A model generated the notes under the pieces. That model saw nothing but the letters and a program-made list of their open reading frames with translations, did not search any database and had not been told where the DNA came from. The translations under genes and the position numbers were made by a program. Shown piece by piece: positions 6,773 through 15,977 of a stretch of DNA of 36,262 nucleotides. The number at the start of each line of letters is the position of its first letter. Within the stretch, counting starts at the first letter, position 1. The stretch is from Candidatus Nealsoniibacteriota bacterium (GTDB taxonomy: Bacteria; Patescibacteriota; Minisyncoccia; Minisyncoccales; RBG-13-42-11), in contig JAHXGL010000006.1 in assembly GCA_019923655.1 (NCBI GenBank), positions 1-36,262 on the forward strand. The letters are read 5' to 3'.

Positions 6773-6831
6773 TTGATTTTATTTTAACAAAAAAGAAATA
6801 ACTATCAATGATTTTAAGCCACATTTCTGTT

Positions 6832-7275
6832 TCAAAACATTTTCTGAGCGCTACCCTGATTATTTAATGCTTCATTAGCCAGCTTATCCGCTTCTTTGTT
6901 TTTTAGCCGAGAAATAAGGGTAAATTTTATTTTTTTGAAATCAATTCTTAAATTCCAAACCAACAAAAACAATGTTTGAATTCTTGGTTCCAGAATTTTA
7001 TATTCTCCCCTTAAATGCTTTATTAAAAGTTCTGAATCTGTTTTTACTTCAATTTCTGAATTTTTGGCTAATTTTTTTCCAAACAAAGCTTTAAATTTTT
7101 TCAAAGCAAAAACCACAGCCTGATATTCGGCCTCATTATTGGTTAAATTATCTCCTAAATATTCCGAGTATCTTTTAATGGGTTGGTTTTTTTCATTGCA
7201 AAAAACAACCCCAATAGCTGATGGCCCTGGATTATTGCGCGAACTGCCGTCTGTGTAAATAATAATCTTTTTCAT
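6832..7275 (-). CDS. Ribonuclease HI family protein
   Basis: A 147-residue nuclease that cuts RNA in RNA-DNA hybrids, for instance R-loops and Okazaki primers. The four catalytic acids are visible: D9 in YTDGS, E48 in NNEAEY, D80 in KTDSEL and D130 in NKEADKLAN. The basic handle of E. coli RNase HI is reduced. Its start overlaps the RecJ-like gene stop by 4 nt (ATGA), so the two are translationally coupled and form a small DNA-maintenance operon. Confidence 0.92.
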   Translation of the reverse strand: MKKIIIYTDGSSRNNPGPSAIGVVFCNEKNQPIKRYSEYLGDNLTNNEAEYQAVVFALKKFKALFGKKLAKNSEIEVKTDSELLIKHLRGEYKILEPRIQTLFLLVWNLRIDFKKIKFTLISRLKNKEADKLANEALNNQGSAQKMF

Positions 7276-8411
7276 AAATTTTTAATAAGGCATTTTTTAA
7301 ATTTTTCCAGATTCTTATTTTTTATCCGGAAGCCGGACGCCCGGGGATGACCCCCGAAAACCAAAAGATATTTTGAACACTTTTCCATCAGACAAACGCT
7401 GTTTACGCCTAATAATGCCCTTACTGCTCCCTGGCTTTCTTCTACTCCTTTCTTGAATATAAAAGTTGGCTTTTTATATTTATTGCACATTATTGACGCC
7501 AACGCGCCAATAAAACCAATTTCCCACTTTGTTGAACCCATAAAAATAATTGGTTCAATTTCTTTTGAAATCTGCCATTCAATTTCTTTTGTTGCGTTGC
7601 TTATTTTGGTTTTTTTGATTTCGCTTTGGTTCAATAATTTTTTAATTGCGTTTTGCGACTCTTCTTCGACCAAAGAGGTAAGCAATCTAAAACTGGCTGG
7701 TATTCCTTTTTGTAAATCTCTGATGTTCAAAATGGAAACAAGTTTTGAAATTTTCTGACTTAAATTAGAAATACCTTCAAATGGCTCCATTTTTAAAAAA
7801 GCTTGAATCCCTGGCCGCCAGGAATTTTTTATTGAAGCCATCCCCTGTTCAATAAACATTTTGTTTTCCTGCTCATTCGGCATCATATCGGCAATAGTCG
7901 CCAAAGCCGTAAGTTCCAGGAAGTTTTTTCTTAAACTATCTCTCATCTGATTCCCTAAAAGCAGCTCTGAAAGCTTAAAAACAATGCCCGTTGTTGCCAG
8001 TTCCTTAAAAGGGTATTTATCGCCTTTTTGTTTCGGGTTAACGATAATTGAAGCGTTAGGCAGTTTGCCTAAAACCTGGTGGTGGTCAATAATTATTATT
8101 TCAAATCCTAATTTTTTTGCCAGATTGGTTTCTTTAAAATTTCCTATGCCGCAATCTACGACAACGAGTAAAGCAGGGGCAAATTTTCTTAAACAATCAA
8201 GCCCTGTTTTTGATATTCCATAACCTTCAATTTCGCAGTCAGGAAAATAAACAGCTGCGACCTCGCCTCCCAGAATTTGAATGCTTTCTTTCAAGATAAT
8301 TACCGAAGCTGCTCCGTCCAAATCAGCATCTCCATAGAGAACAATTCTTTCTCTCTTTTTTATCGCTTTTAGAATACGGTTTGCCGCTTTTTTTAAATTC
8401 TTTATTTCCAT
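7272..8411 (-). CDS. RecJ-like DHH-family phosphoesterase
   Basis: A DHH/DHHA1 protein of about 379 residues. The N-terminal motifs are YGDADLDGAAS (motif I), VVDCGIGN (motif III region) and the signature IIDHHQ; near the C-terminus LLVFGGHPRASGF is the DHHA1 GGH motif. RecJ enzymes are 5'-3' single-strand DNA exonucleases, but this protein is clearly shorter than the 550+ residue classical RecJ and lacks the extra OB domain, so another DHH activity (oligoribonuclease or cyclic-dinucleotide hydrolase) is possible. The first ATG is at 8411; a TTG six nt further up could also start it. It is followed by RNase HI with a 4-nt overlap. Confidence 0.85.
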   Translation of the reverse strand: MEIKNLKKAANRILKAIKKRERIVLYGDADLDGAASVIILKESIQILGGEVAAVYFPDCEIEGYGISKTGLDCLRKFAPALLVVVDCGIGNFKETNLAKKLGFEIIIIDHHQVLGKLPNASIIVNPKQKGDKYPFKELATTGIVFKLSELLLGNQMRDSLRKNFLELTALATIADMMPNEQENKMFIEQGMASIKNSWRPGIQAFLKMEPFEGISNLSQKISKLVSILNIRDLQKGIPASFRLLTSLVEEESQNAIKKLLNQSEIKKTKISNATKEIEWQISKEIEPIIFMGSTKWEIGFIGALASIMCNKYKKPTFIFKKGVEESQGAVRALLGVNSVCLMEKCSKYLLVFGGHPRASGFRIKNKNLEKFKKCLIKNL

Positions 8412-8447
8412 AATCAATATTAATATATCCGTATCATTTTAGTAAAC

Positions 8448-8460
8448 CTGTTCAGAACAG
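8448..8460. promoter_or_regulatory. Palindromic operator candidate upstream of the RecJ-like gene
   Basis: CTGTTC-A-GAACAG is a perfect 13-nt palindrome 37 nt before the RecJ-like ATG and just after a TATACT box on the minus strand, a position suited to repression. It resembles LexA-type operators in layout, but no LexA is in the window. Confidence 0.35.
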
Positions 8461-8482
8461 ACTAGAGTATATTGGCATTGTC

Positions 8483-9517
8483 TTACTTTAATGCTTTAAT
8501 CCCGGGCAGTTTCTCGCCGGACAAAAAAGCAAGCATTGCCCCTCCGCCGACAGAAGCATGGTTAAATTTTTCCAACAAGCCAATTTCATTTAAAAATTTT
8601 AGGGTCTCCCCCCCTCCAATTACTGATAAGGCCGGACTTTTAATAATCGCTTTGGCAATCTCTTTTGAGCCCTTTGAAAACTCTTGTTTTTCAATCATTC
8701 CCAAAGGTCCGTTCCAAAAAATAGTTTTAGCTCCCTTTATTTTGTCTCTGAAAAGTTTTATTGTTTTTGGTCCAATGTCTTTCCCCTTAATTTCGTCAAC
8801 TGGTTTAATAATCTTTTGAGGATATTTTAAAGAAATTCTTTTCTCTTTCAGCTCTTTTTGGATTAACCCGTTAATAAGCAAAGAGTTGGCTCGGAATGAG
8901 ATTTTATCAATTAATTTTGCCTTAGTTTCAACTTTTTTACCGCCAATTATAACAATCAACGGCTTTTTAGCTTTTTTCATTAAATTTCCCAATACGCAAA
9001 TTTCCTTTTCCAGCAAAAAACCAGCCCCTGAAGGCAGAAATTTCGGCAAGTCAACAAGCGAAGCGTGATTTCTATGACAGACGGCAAATGCCTCATTAAT
9101 ATAAATATCCGCTAATTGAGACAACTTTTCAGCAAATTTTAAATCTCTTTTGGTTTCTTCCTCATAAAATCTTAAATTCTCCAGAAGAATTATCTCGCCC
9201 GGCTTCATTTTTTCTGTCTCTTTTTTTACTTTAGCGCCAATACAATCATTTAAAAATTTTACCTTTTGTTTTAACAATTTCTCTAATTTTTGAGCGACTG
9301 GTTTTAAGCTATATCTAAGCTCTCTCTTCTTTGGCCTCCCCAAATGGCTTATTAAAATCACCCTTGCCCTTTCTTTAATTAAATACTTAATGGTCGGAAT
9401 GCTCTGTTTAATTCTAAAATCATCAACAATATCCCCTGTTCTTGAAACAGGAACATCAAAATCACAACGAACCAAAACATATTTGTTTCTAAAATTAAAA
9501 TCCTTAATTGTTTTCAT
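8483..9517 (-). CDS. pgk: Phosphoglycerate kinase
   Basis: A 344-residue glycolytic kinase making ATP from 1,3-bisphosphoglycerate. The N-terminal substrate site shows VRCDFDVPV and the ISHLGRPK motif; the middle has NEAFAVCHRNHAS; the C-terminal nucleotide domain has FWNGPLGM, GGGET and the closing SVGGGAML. It is about 45-50 residues shorter than the usual 390-400, mostly through trimmed loops, but all key motifs remain. Its start is 8 nt after the TraG-like gene stop, so it may be co-transcribed. Substrate-level phosphorylation fits a fermentative CPR lifestyle, and lactate permease is in the same window. Confidence 0.95.
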   Translation of the reverse strand: MKTIKDFNFRNKYVLVRCDFDVPVSRTGDIVDDFRIKQSIPTIKYLIKERARVILISHLGRPKKRELRYSLKPVAQKLEKLLKQKVKFLNDCIGAKVKKETEKMKPGEIILLENLRFYEEETKRDLKFAEKLSQLADIYINEAFAVCHRNHASLVDLPKFLPSGAGFLLEKEICVLGNLMKKAKKPLIVIIGGKKVETKAKLIDKISFRANSLLINGLIQKELKEKRISLKYPQKIIKPVDEIKGKDIGPKTIKLFRDKIKGAKTIFWNGPLGMIEKQEFSKGSKEIAKAIIKSPALSVIGGGETLKFLNEIGLLEKFNHASVGGGAMLAFLSGEKLPGIKALK

Positions 9518-9525
9518 AATGCGCG

Positions 9526-11004
9526 CTATCCTTCTGTTTTAAAAATCCTTTTTTTCGGAACAGTCGGAGCTTTTATTGAAGGCAAAACTTTTCTTTTATT
9601 TAAGCAGGTCTTACAATAGACCGGTTTAGTCCCATCCGGCTTAAACATTGTCTTAATTTCTTTCTGACAGACAGCGCATTTAACACTATAAAGCATTAAA
9701 GGCAAATAAGAAGCTTTTTTTAATAATTCTTTTTTTTCCGACCAACGAGATATTTTCCCTTCAATAATATTGCTTAAGCCCCCGTATTTCTCCCTGGAAA
9801 GTTTAATAATTTTTTCTTTATTTGATTCCTTAGGCGGCGCTATTGGCGGCAGAGTTTCAGCTGAAAAAGGACGGCTGGTCATGCCGTTAATCATAAGTTT
9901 TAAATAGATATTATATTTTGCTAAATTTACTAAATCGTCAACGTCAAATTCAGGAATAAATTCTCGGGCTAAAAATTGAGCGTCTTCAGCGCCTACCCGA
10001 AAAGCAATGATAGTTCCCATATTTTCAAATATTGCCTCTTTTATTTTATTATCTACCTGGGCAAGGTATTGATGACCCAAAACCAAGCCTATTCTAAACT
10101 TTTTTGCCTCGGTTAAAATGTCGGCAAAACGTTCGGTCGCAAAATTTTGAAATTCATCAATATAGAGAAAAAATTTTTTCCTTTGTTCTTCCGACGAATC
10201 AGTTTTTGACAAAACATCAATCTGCAATTTAGTAATTAAAAGCCCTCCCAAAAAATAGGCTTTTTCTTCTCCTATTTCTTCCTTGGATAAATTAACTATC
10301 AGAATCTTTTCTTTGTCTATTATTTCTCTAATGCTAATTGAGGATTTAAGCTGACCAATAGTATTTCTGATGAGAGAAGCGGAAACAAGCTGGCCAAATT
10401 TATTTTGAATAGCGGCAATGGCTTCTGTTTCATATTTTTGAACATATTTAGGATATTCCTGAACCCAAAAAGCTCTTACCAAGGGATCGCTTACTTTATC
10501 AGCTATTTTTTTTCGATAATCTGAATCAGCCAGCATCCGATTAATTCCCAGCAAAGTTGAGTTTGGATATTCTAAGAGGGCAAAAATACAATTATTTAAA
10601 ATATATTCTATTTTGGAAGACCAAATATCGGGCCAAATTTTTTTAAAAATCCCATTTATATTTGAAGCGATTAAATGAAAATATTTAGAGTCTGTCTTCT
10701 CAACAACATTAAGAGAAATTGGGTAAGCCATATCAGCCAGATTAAAATAAACCGCTTCATTAATCCGATGAGAGGGAATAAAGTCCAAAAGTTTTTCCGC
10801 TGTTTCGCCGTGAGGGTCAACAAAACCGATTCCATGCCCATTTTGAATGTCTTGAATCGCCATATTCATCATCATCGCTGTTTTACCCATTTCAGTTTTT
10901 CCAACAACATAAATATGGCGGAAACGATCATCAATTCTAACGCCAAAGCGCTTTCGTTGGTTGCGAAAGGTGGTTTCAGCAAAAAAATTTATTTCATTGT
11001 TCAT
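9526..11004 (-). CDS. TraG/VirD4-like ATPase with C-terminal zinc finger
   Basis: A 492-residue P-loop ATPase. Walker A is GKTEMGKT (residues 35-42), Walker B is FFLYIDEFQNF, and the early VDPHGE motif is typical of the HerA/VirD4 DNA-pumping superfamily. The C-terminus has a CxxC...CxxC zinc finger (CAVC ... YCKTC). The first residues (NFFAETTFRNQRKRFG) follow on naturally from the end of the upstream membrane protein, as if one long protein had been split into two genes 10 nt apart. Such pairs are common in CPR genomes and are usually annotated as type IV secretion DNA-binding proteins. A role in DNA transfer or pilus work is plausible but unproved; no relaxase or other T4SS genes are here. 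Confidence 0.85.
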   Translation of the reverse strand: MNNEINFFAETTFRNQRKRFGVRIDDRFRHIYVVGKTEMGKTAMMMNMAIQDIQNGHGIGFVDPHGETAEKLLDFIPSHRINEAVYFNLADMAYPISLNVVEKTDSKYFHLIASNINGIFKKIWPDIWSSKIEYILNNCIFALLEYPNSTLLGINRMLADSDYRKKIADKVSDPLVRAFWVQEYPKYVQKYETEAIAAIQNKFGQLVSASLIRNTIGQLKSSISIREIIDKEKILIVNLSKEEIGEEKAYFLGGLLITKLQIDVLSKTDSSEEQRKKFFLYIDEFQNFATERFADILTEAKKFRIGLVLGHQYLAQVDNKIKEAIFENMGTIIAFRVGAEDAQFLAREFIPEFDVDDLVNLAKYNIYLKLMINGMTSRPFSAETLPPIAPPKESNKEKIIKLSREKYGGLSNIIEGKISRWSEKKELLKKASYLPLMLYSVKCAVCQKEIKTMFKPDGTKPVYCKTCLNKRKVLPSIKAPTVPKKRIFKTEG

Positions 11005-11014
11005 ATTAATGAAT

Positions 11015-12319
11015 TTATCCGATTGGCAAATCCAAAGGAGCTTCTCCTTTTTTAATTCCGACCCGGGGAACGGTTGAAACCGAAGATATTAATCCTGAAG
11101 GGATATGAAATAAAGTAGCCGCTTCCTCGGTATTAATCACAAAAGTTCCGCCAGGATTGGGAAATAAAGGCGGAACCCTCATTTTATAAAACCTAAATAT
11201 TTTTCTCTTTCTTAAATAAAGCCTTCTTTTGTCTAAAAACCAAAAAAACACTGATTTTACTTTAGTCATCGTTTTTTTCCAGATTTTTATTCCGCCCAGG
11301 TTTTCGGTTGAAATTTCTTTGAAAAAACCAAAAACAAACCTTGCCTTTGGCTTATGAAAAACTTCTCTTTTGCCAAGATAGATGAATCTAATAAAACAGG
11401 AAAAGGCAAATTTTGAAATCTTTTCTTCAAGCCCGTCTAACTTTACTATTTCTCCGGGAATTAACGACGGCCCGGAAAAGACAGGTCCCGCTTGTTTTGA
11501 TTTCTGCTGTCCGCTTATTATAATTTCCGCTGCTTCCTGAATTATTGACTTTGACGGTTCTGGTTTTTTCCTTTTGGTTATGCTGTCAATCTCATTTCTT
11601 ATCCTTGTTCTCCAGGGATTTTCATCTCTTATCGGCTTAAAAATAAACTGCAGCCAAAACTGCTCTCCGGGTCCAATAGTGGTCATTCCTTCTAAAAGTC
11701 CTGCCAAAGGATCAATTTTTCTTTCTTTATGAATTTCAAGTTGTGTTTCGTCTTCAAATTTAGAATAAGTTTTAATCGGATAAACATCACTGCCGGAAAA
11801 AACAAAATTACAGCCAAAAAGATCCCATTCTTTATTAGGAATATCCTGAGGTATATGTTTAGTATAATCATCAACCAAAGAAATTTCCGCGTCAGGATAT
11901 TGAGAGTAGATATTTGATTCAACAATATCCCGGAAAAATTCCGGGGTTCTTATATAAAAATGAACTTTACCGCCAAGACTTACGATTTCACACGATATTG
12001 AAAGCTGAAAAAGACCTTCTACCCATTTTTCTCTAAAATCAATCACATCGTGAATAGCGTGAATACCCGCAAAAACCTCATCCATTGCTCTAAGAGGCCT
12101 TAAAACCTGCCTTGGCATCTTAATCTCAAGCAAAATTGGTTTAACATTTTTTTTGTACCATCTTTCATTAAGCCAAAAAAGGTATTGCTTTTTTAAAAAT
12201 CCTAAAAACAAAAAAGGCAGTATTAACCACCACCAAGTCGCAATTATTTGCCAGGCAAAACCTAATATTAAAAAAAGCTCTTCTGGCAACACTAAAAATT
12301 GATCAAGTGGTTGAGTCAT
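11015..12319 (-). CDS. Membrane partner of the TraG-like ATPase, DUF8128-like
   Basis: A 434-residue protein with one or two N-terminal membrane segments (about 10-45, including WQIIATWWWLILPFLFLGFL) and a long cytoplasmic region. The segment DEVFAGIHAIHDVIDFREKW and the closing NTEEAATLFHIPSG ... PLDLPIG are typical of the CPR protein that precedes, or is fused to, the TraG-like ATPase. No catalytic motif is seen. It ends 10 nt before the ATPase start, so the two are probably translated together and form a membrane-bound complex. The family name is from memory. Confidence 0.75.
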   Translation of the reverse strand: MTQPLDQFLVLPEELFLILGFAWQIIATWWWLILPFLFLGFLKKQYLFWLNERWYKKNVKPILLEIKMPRQVLRPLRAMDEVFAGIHAIHDVIDFREKWVEGLFQLSISCEIVSLGGKVHFYIRTPEFFRDIVESNIYSQYPDAEISLVDDYTKHIPQDIPNKEWDLFGCNFVFSGSDVYPIKTYSKFEDETQLEIHKERKIDPLAGLLEGMTTIGPGEQFWLQFIFKPIRDENPWRTRIRNEIDSITKRKKPEPSKSIIQEAAEIIISGQQKSKQAGPVFSGPSLIPGEIVKLDGLEEKISKFAFSCFIRFIYLGKREVFHKPKARFVFGFFKEISTENLGGIKIWKKTMTKVKSVFFWFLDKRRLYLRKRKIFRFYKMRVPPLFPNPGGTFVINTEEAATLFHIPSGLISSVSTVPRVGIKKGEAPLDLPIG

Positions 12320-12351
12320 TTATATTATTTTGGCAACATCTAAACAATTTG

Positions 12352-13251
12352 TCAAACTTCCCGCCCTGTTTTTAACCCCAACCAGCTTACTAAAATCGGT
12401 CCAGCCAAAAAGAAAGAAGAATAAGTTCCAGCTGTTATACCGACAATCAAAGCAAGGGCGAAATATTTCAAAGTTACTCCGCCAAAAAAGAAAATCGCAA
12501 TTAAAACAAAAAGCGTGGTTAAAGAAGTGTTGATTGACCTGAAGAACGTCTGATTTAAGCTCTTATTCACTGTTTCTTGATAAGTTGTTCCTATTCTTTT
12601 TACAAGATTTTCTCTAATCCGGTCAAAAACAACTACTGTGTTATTAATTGAATAACCAAGCACCACAAGCAAAGCAGTCACAATGGGAATAGTTATCTCT
12701 ACATAGTAAAAAAATCCCAAAATTGAAAAAACACCCAGGACAATCAAAACATCATGAAAAAGAGCCATCAAAGACACGATGCTGTACTGCCAGCTGGCAA
12801 TTGGCTTGGAGACCCGACGGAAAGCCAAAGCAATATAAACCGCTATCGCCAAAACAACCAACGCAACAATTATTTTTGCTCTCTCCCTTAATTCCCGTCC
12901 AATAACCGGACCAATCAAATCATTGCGCATCACTGTTAATGCCGCTTTAGTTCTTAATTGCCGGACAATAAGCTCTCTTGTTTCCGTGTCTGTTTCTTTC
13001 ATTCTGATAATCAGGCCTTTTTCTCCTGTTGGTTGAATAATAATGTCTCCTAAATTAAAATTCTTCAGCTCGGTTCTGATTTCTTCTGAAGAAGGCCTCC
13101 TATTTTCAAATTCCACTTCCAGCAAACTGCCGCCGACAAAATCAATGCCGGGCCGCAAACCAAAAACAACCAAACAAACCAAGCTTGCCAGAATCAAAAT
13201 TCCGGAAAAAATAAAATAAATTTTACGATATTTCAAAAAAGGAATATTCAT
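12352..13251 (-). CDS. secF: Protein translocase subunit SecF
   Basis: About 299 residues, the partner of SecD, which uses proton motive force to pull exported proteins across the membrane after SecYEG. It has an N-terminal TM, the LRPGIDFVGGSLLEVEF motif, a small external domain and five more TM segments, including GYSINNTVVVFDRIREN. The ATG at 13251 is preferred; a TTG two codons earlier is the alternative. It lies 16-22 nt after secD, so the pair forms one operon. The full family length is kept. Confidence 0.95.
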   Translation of the reverse strand: MNIPFLKYRKIYFIFSGILILASLVCLVVFGLRPGIDFVGGSLLEVEFENRRPSSEEIRTELKNFNLGDIIIQPTGEKGLIIRMKETDTETRELIVRQLRTKAALTVMRNDLIGPVIGRELRERAKIIVALVVLAIAVYIALAFRRVSKPIASWQYSIVSLMALFHDVLIVLGVFSILGFFYYVEITIPIVTALLVVLGYSINNTVVVFDRIRENLVKRIGTTYQETVNKSLNQTFFRSINTSLTTLFVLIAIFFFGGVTLKYFALALIVGITAGTYSSFFLAGPILVSWLGLKTGREV

Positions 13252-13273
13252 AAACAAAACTCAAATTATTATT

Positions 13274-14653
13274 CTATCCCCATAACCACTTTATCTTTTC
13301 TAATTTCGTTCTTTCAAAAAAAATTAGAAAGTTCTTGGTAATAATAATGGCTGAAAACATACTGATTAAAATTCCCAAAGATAAGGTTAAGGCAAATCCT
13401 TTAACAAAGCTGGAGCCAAAGGCAAATAAAATCAAAGCAACCATTAAAGTGGTCAGGTTGCCGTCGCGAATTGACGGCCAAGCTCTGCTAAAGCCTTCTT
13501 CAATAGCCGTCTTAATTGACCTGCCATCTTTTATTTCTTCCCGCATTCTGGAAAAAATTAAAATATTGGCGTCAACCGCCAAACCAATAGAGAGAATAAC
13601 TCCGGCAATGCCAGCTAAAGTTAAAGTAATCGGAATAATCTTAAATAAAGCTAAAATTAAAATAATATAAATCGCCAGAGCAAAAACAGCCAACAAGCCG
13701 GGCAAGCGATAAGCAAAAATCAAAAAAACAACTATTGCAAGAAGTCCAAAAAGTCCGGCGAATAAACTCTGTTCAAGGGAAATTTTGCCCAAAGTAGGTC
13801 CAACTGTCTGCTGAGAGATCAATTCTATAGGAACCGGCAGAGCGCCGGCGTTCAAGTTCCGGACCAAATCCCGGGCATATTCAATCGTGAAATCGCCGGT
13901 AATCTGCGCCCTTCCGCCGCTGATTCTTTCCTGGACCACTGGCGCTGAAATTACTACTCGGTCAATATAAATAGCCAGGGGCTTTCCAATATTCCTGGCC
14001 GTTATTTCTTCAAAAATTTCCGCGCCCTGGTCATTAAATTGAAGCGAGATAATCGGCCTGGGCACTGGTTGGTCAAAACCAACTTCACTTCTTTGCAAAT
14101 ATTTTCCGGTTAAAACAGTTGGCTTAAAAAACGGGTCTTCAAAAATTAATTGCCAGTCATTTATTTCCTGAATTTTCTGAAAATCCTCTGCCGTCATTGC
14201 TTCTCCCAACTCCTTGCCAATTATTTCTCTTACTTCCTCTATTTTGGCAAGAATTTTTTCTCTCTCTTCTTCTGTTCTCTGTTCTTTGAATTGAAGAAAA
14301 GGCGTTTCGCCAATTATCCTTACTGCTTCGGCAACATCCAAGACACCGGCTAACTCAACAATCAGTCTTTCGTCTTTAACTTGAACCAATGGCTCAGCTA
14401 CTCCAAAAATGTCAATTCTTCTTTCAATAATATCTCTCAATCCTTGCATTGATCTTTCTCGTTCCCCGGGCTCTATCTCTGATAAATCCGCCTGATAAAC
14501 CAAATGCGCGCCGCCTTGCAAGTCCAAACCTAACTTAAAAGGAATATTGGGAAAATGCGGCAAACTTAAAAACTGGGGAAAAACCAAATTCCCGGCCAAA
14601 AAAAGTAAAATAAAAATAATTCCTATAATTATATAGTTATTTTTCTTTGACAT
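13274..14653 (-). CDS. secD: Protein translocase subunit SecD
   Basis: A 459-residue membrane protein with six TM segments and a large extracytoplasmic domain. The LGLDLQGGAHLVYQAD signature lies near residues 42-57, and GLAVDANILIFSRMREE marks the TM4 region. It works with SecF in late steps of Sec export. A good promoter (TTGTCA, 17 nt, TATACT) ends 8 nt before the ATG, giving an almost leaderless message for the secDF operon. secA is about 1.3 kb further down the same strand, so export genes cluster here. Confidence 0.95.
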   Translation of the reverse strand: MSKKNNYIIIGIIFILLFLAGNLVFPQFLSLPHFPNIPFKLGLDLQGGAHLVYQADLSEIEPGERERSMQGLRDIIERRIDIFGVAEPLVQVKDERLIVELAGVLDVAEAVRIIGETPFLQFKEQRTEEEREKILAKIEEVREIIGKELGEAMTAEDFQKIQEINDWQLIFEDPFFKPTVLTGKYLQRSEVGFDQPVPRPIISLQFNDQGAEIFEEITARNIGKPLAIYIDRVVISAPVVQERISGGRAQITGDFTIEYARDLVRNLNAGALPVPIELISQQTVGPTLGKISLEQSLFAGLFGLLAIVVFLIFAYRLPGLLAVFALAIYIILILALFKIIPITLTLAGIAGVILSIGLAVDANILIFSRMREEIKDGRSIKTAIEEGFSRAWPSIRDGNLTTLMVALILFAFGSSFVKGFALTLSLGILISMFSAIIITKNFLIFFERTKLEKIKWLWG

Positions 14654-14661
14654 TTTAGTTT

Positions 14662-14690
14662 AGTATAACAAAAATTACTTTAACTGACAA
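14662..14690 (-). promoter_or_regulatory. secD promoter
   Basis: TTGTCA (14690-14685), a 17-nt spacer and TATACT (14667-14662) on the minus strand. The ATG is 8 nt beyond the -10 box, so the 5' leader would be about 1-2 nt long. Confidence 0.7.
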
Positions 14691-14734
14691 GATAAACCTT
14701 AACTGGCAAGATAAAAAGCTTTATTTTTACCCCT

Positions 14735-14850
14735 GGTCTTCCAAATTCGTTTCCAAACCCCTTCGTGGGTGTTCCAAATCCCTTTGGGAGTCTTCCAAAT
14801 CCCAAAGGGATTTGGAAACGAATTTGGAAACGGATTTGGAAACTTTAGTC
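14735..14850. repeat. TTTGGAAACG repeats forming nested inverted repeats
   Basis: Two overlapping perfect inverted pairs: 14772-14789 with 14800-14817 (18 bp, 10-nt loop) and 14739-14757 with 14811-14829 (19 bp). On one side the unit ATTTGGAAACGR repeats with a 12-nt period. The array fills the space between the propeller gene stop and the secD promoter. A 15-nt exact copy of the unit (GGATTTGGAAACGAA) recurs at 26721-26735. It may work as a processing or termination hairpin, though no T-run follows. Confidence 0.8.
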
Positions 14851-14873
14851 TTCAAAATCCCTTCGGAAAAGCG

Positions 14874-15977
14874 TTAATTATCCTCAAAAATTTTTACAAC
14901 CTGAAGTCCAATTCCCTTGCTGGCTAAATAAACAGAGTTTCCGGAAACAAAGACCTTTTCAGAAAAACCCGCTAGTTCAATACCAGCTTTCAATTTCGGA
15001 TGTTTGGGATTAGAAACATCAATAACTTGAAGTCCGGCTTTCCCTGCCGCCAAAAAAGCGTAATTTTTCAAAACAAAGACACTTTCCGCTGAACCGGGGA
15101 TTTTAAGATTACTTATTAAAATCGGTTGAATAGGATTTGAGATATCAAAAACCTGAAGGCCAAAAATATCATCAGCCAAAAAAAGATAATTTTCTTTAAC
15201 AAAAACGCTTTCAACATAACCTAAAGTCTTATAAGCGCTTAAAAGTCTGGGGTTTTTAGGGTTGGAAATATCAAAAACTTGAAAACCTCCCTTTTTTCCC
15301 TTGGCTGTAAAAAGATAATTTCCAGAGATAAAAACGCTTTCCGTTTCATACAATAAGTCTTTTTCCAAAATTAAATTTGGAAAACCTGGATCAAAAACAT
15401 CAAAGATTTTAATCCCCCACCATGAATAGGCTAAAAAAGCATATTCTCCAGATACAAAAACGCCTTCTGCTGAAATGGCTGTGTGCCTACTCATCAATTT
15501 TGGATTTTGAGGATTAGAAATATCAAGAATTAAGAATCCTCCGTCTTTATCAGCCACAAAAGCAAAATTTCCAGAAACAAAAACATCCTCGCTATAACCG
15601 GGGGTATTATAGCTTCCAACTAATTTTAGATTTCCAGGTTGAGAAATATCAAAAATCTGAAGTCCGAAAAAACCATTGGCTAAATAAGCAAAATTTCCCG
15701 AAACAAAAACCGACTCTGCTTGACCTGGAGTTTCATAAACGTCAACCAGCTCTAATCTAAGAGGGGGCGCGGCTAAAAAGGAAACTTCTTCTTTTATTTC
15801 CTCTTCTTTTAGCCCAGGATCTGATTCAAACAAATTATTCTTGGGCTCGGACAAAATTTTTACTTCTTGTTTCTCTTCCTGCTTTTCTCTGAAAAAAAGA
15901 AATCCAAAGAAAATTATTCCTATTATTAAAATTAAACGCAGTATTTTTTTAAAAAATAAAATTTCATAATTTGACAT
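14874..15977 (-). CDS. Membrane-anchored LVIVD-repeat beta-propeller protein
   Basis: A 367-residue protein with an N-terminal membrane anchor (about 10-29), an acidic linker, then seven repeats of about 42 residues. Each repeat carries a core like AESVFVSGNFAYLA ... GLQIFDISNPxxPKL. Seven such repeats predict a seven-bladed propeller outside the membrane. No enzyme motif is visible; LVIVD proteins are thought to be surface binding or adhesion modules. The start lies inside the 3' end of secA (14-nt overlap), so it is likely translated from the secA message. A host-contact or cell-surface role is inference only. Confidence 0.88.
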   Translation of the reverse strand: MSNYEILFFKKILRLILIIGIIFFGFLFFREKQEEKQEVKILSEPKNNLFESDPGLKEEEIKEEVSFLAAPPLRLELVDVYETPGQAESVFVSGNFAYLANGFFGLQIFDISQPGNLKLVGSYNTPGYSEDVFVSGNFAFVADKDGGFLILDISNPQNPKLMSRHTAISAEGVFVSGEYAFLAYSWWGIKIFDVFDPGFPNLILEKDLLYETESVFISGNYLFTAKGKKGGFQVFDISNPKNPRLLSAYKTLGYVESVFVKENYLFLADDIFGLQVFDISNPIQPILISNLKIPGSAESVFVLKNYAFLAAGKAGLQVIDVSNPKHPKLKAGIELAGFSEKVFVSGNSVYLASKGIGLQVVKIFEDN

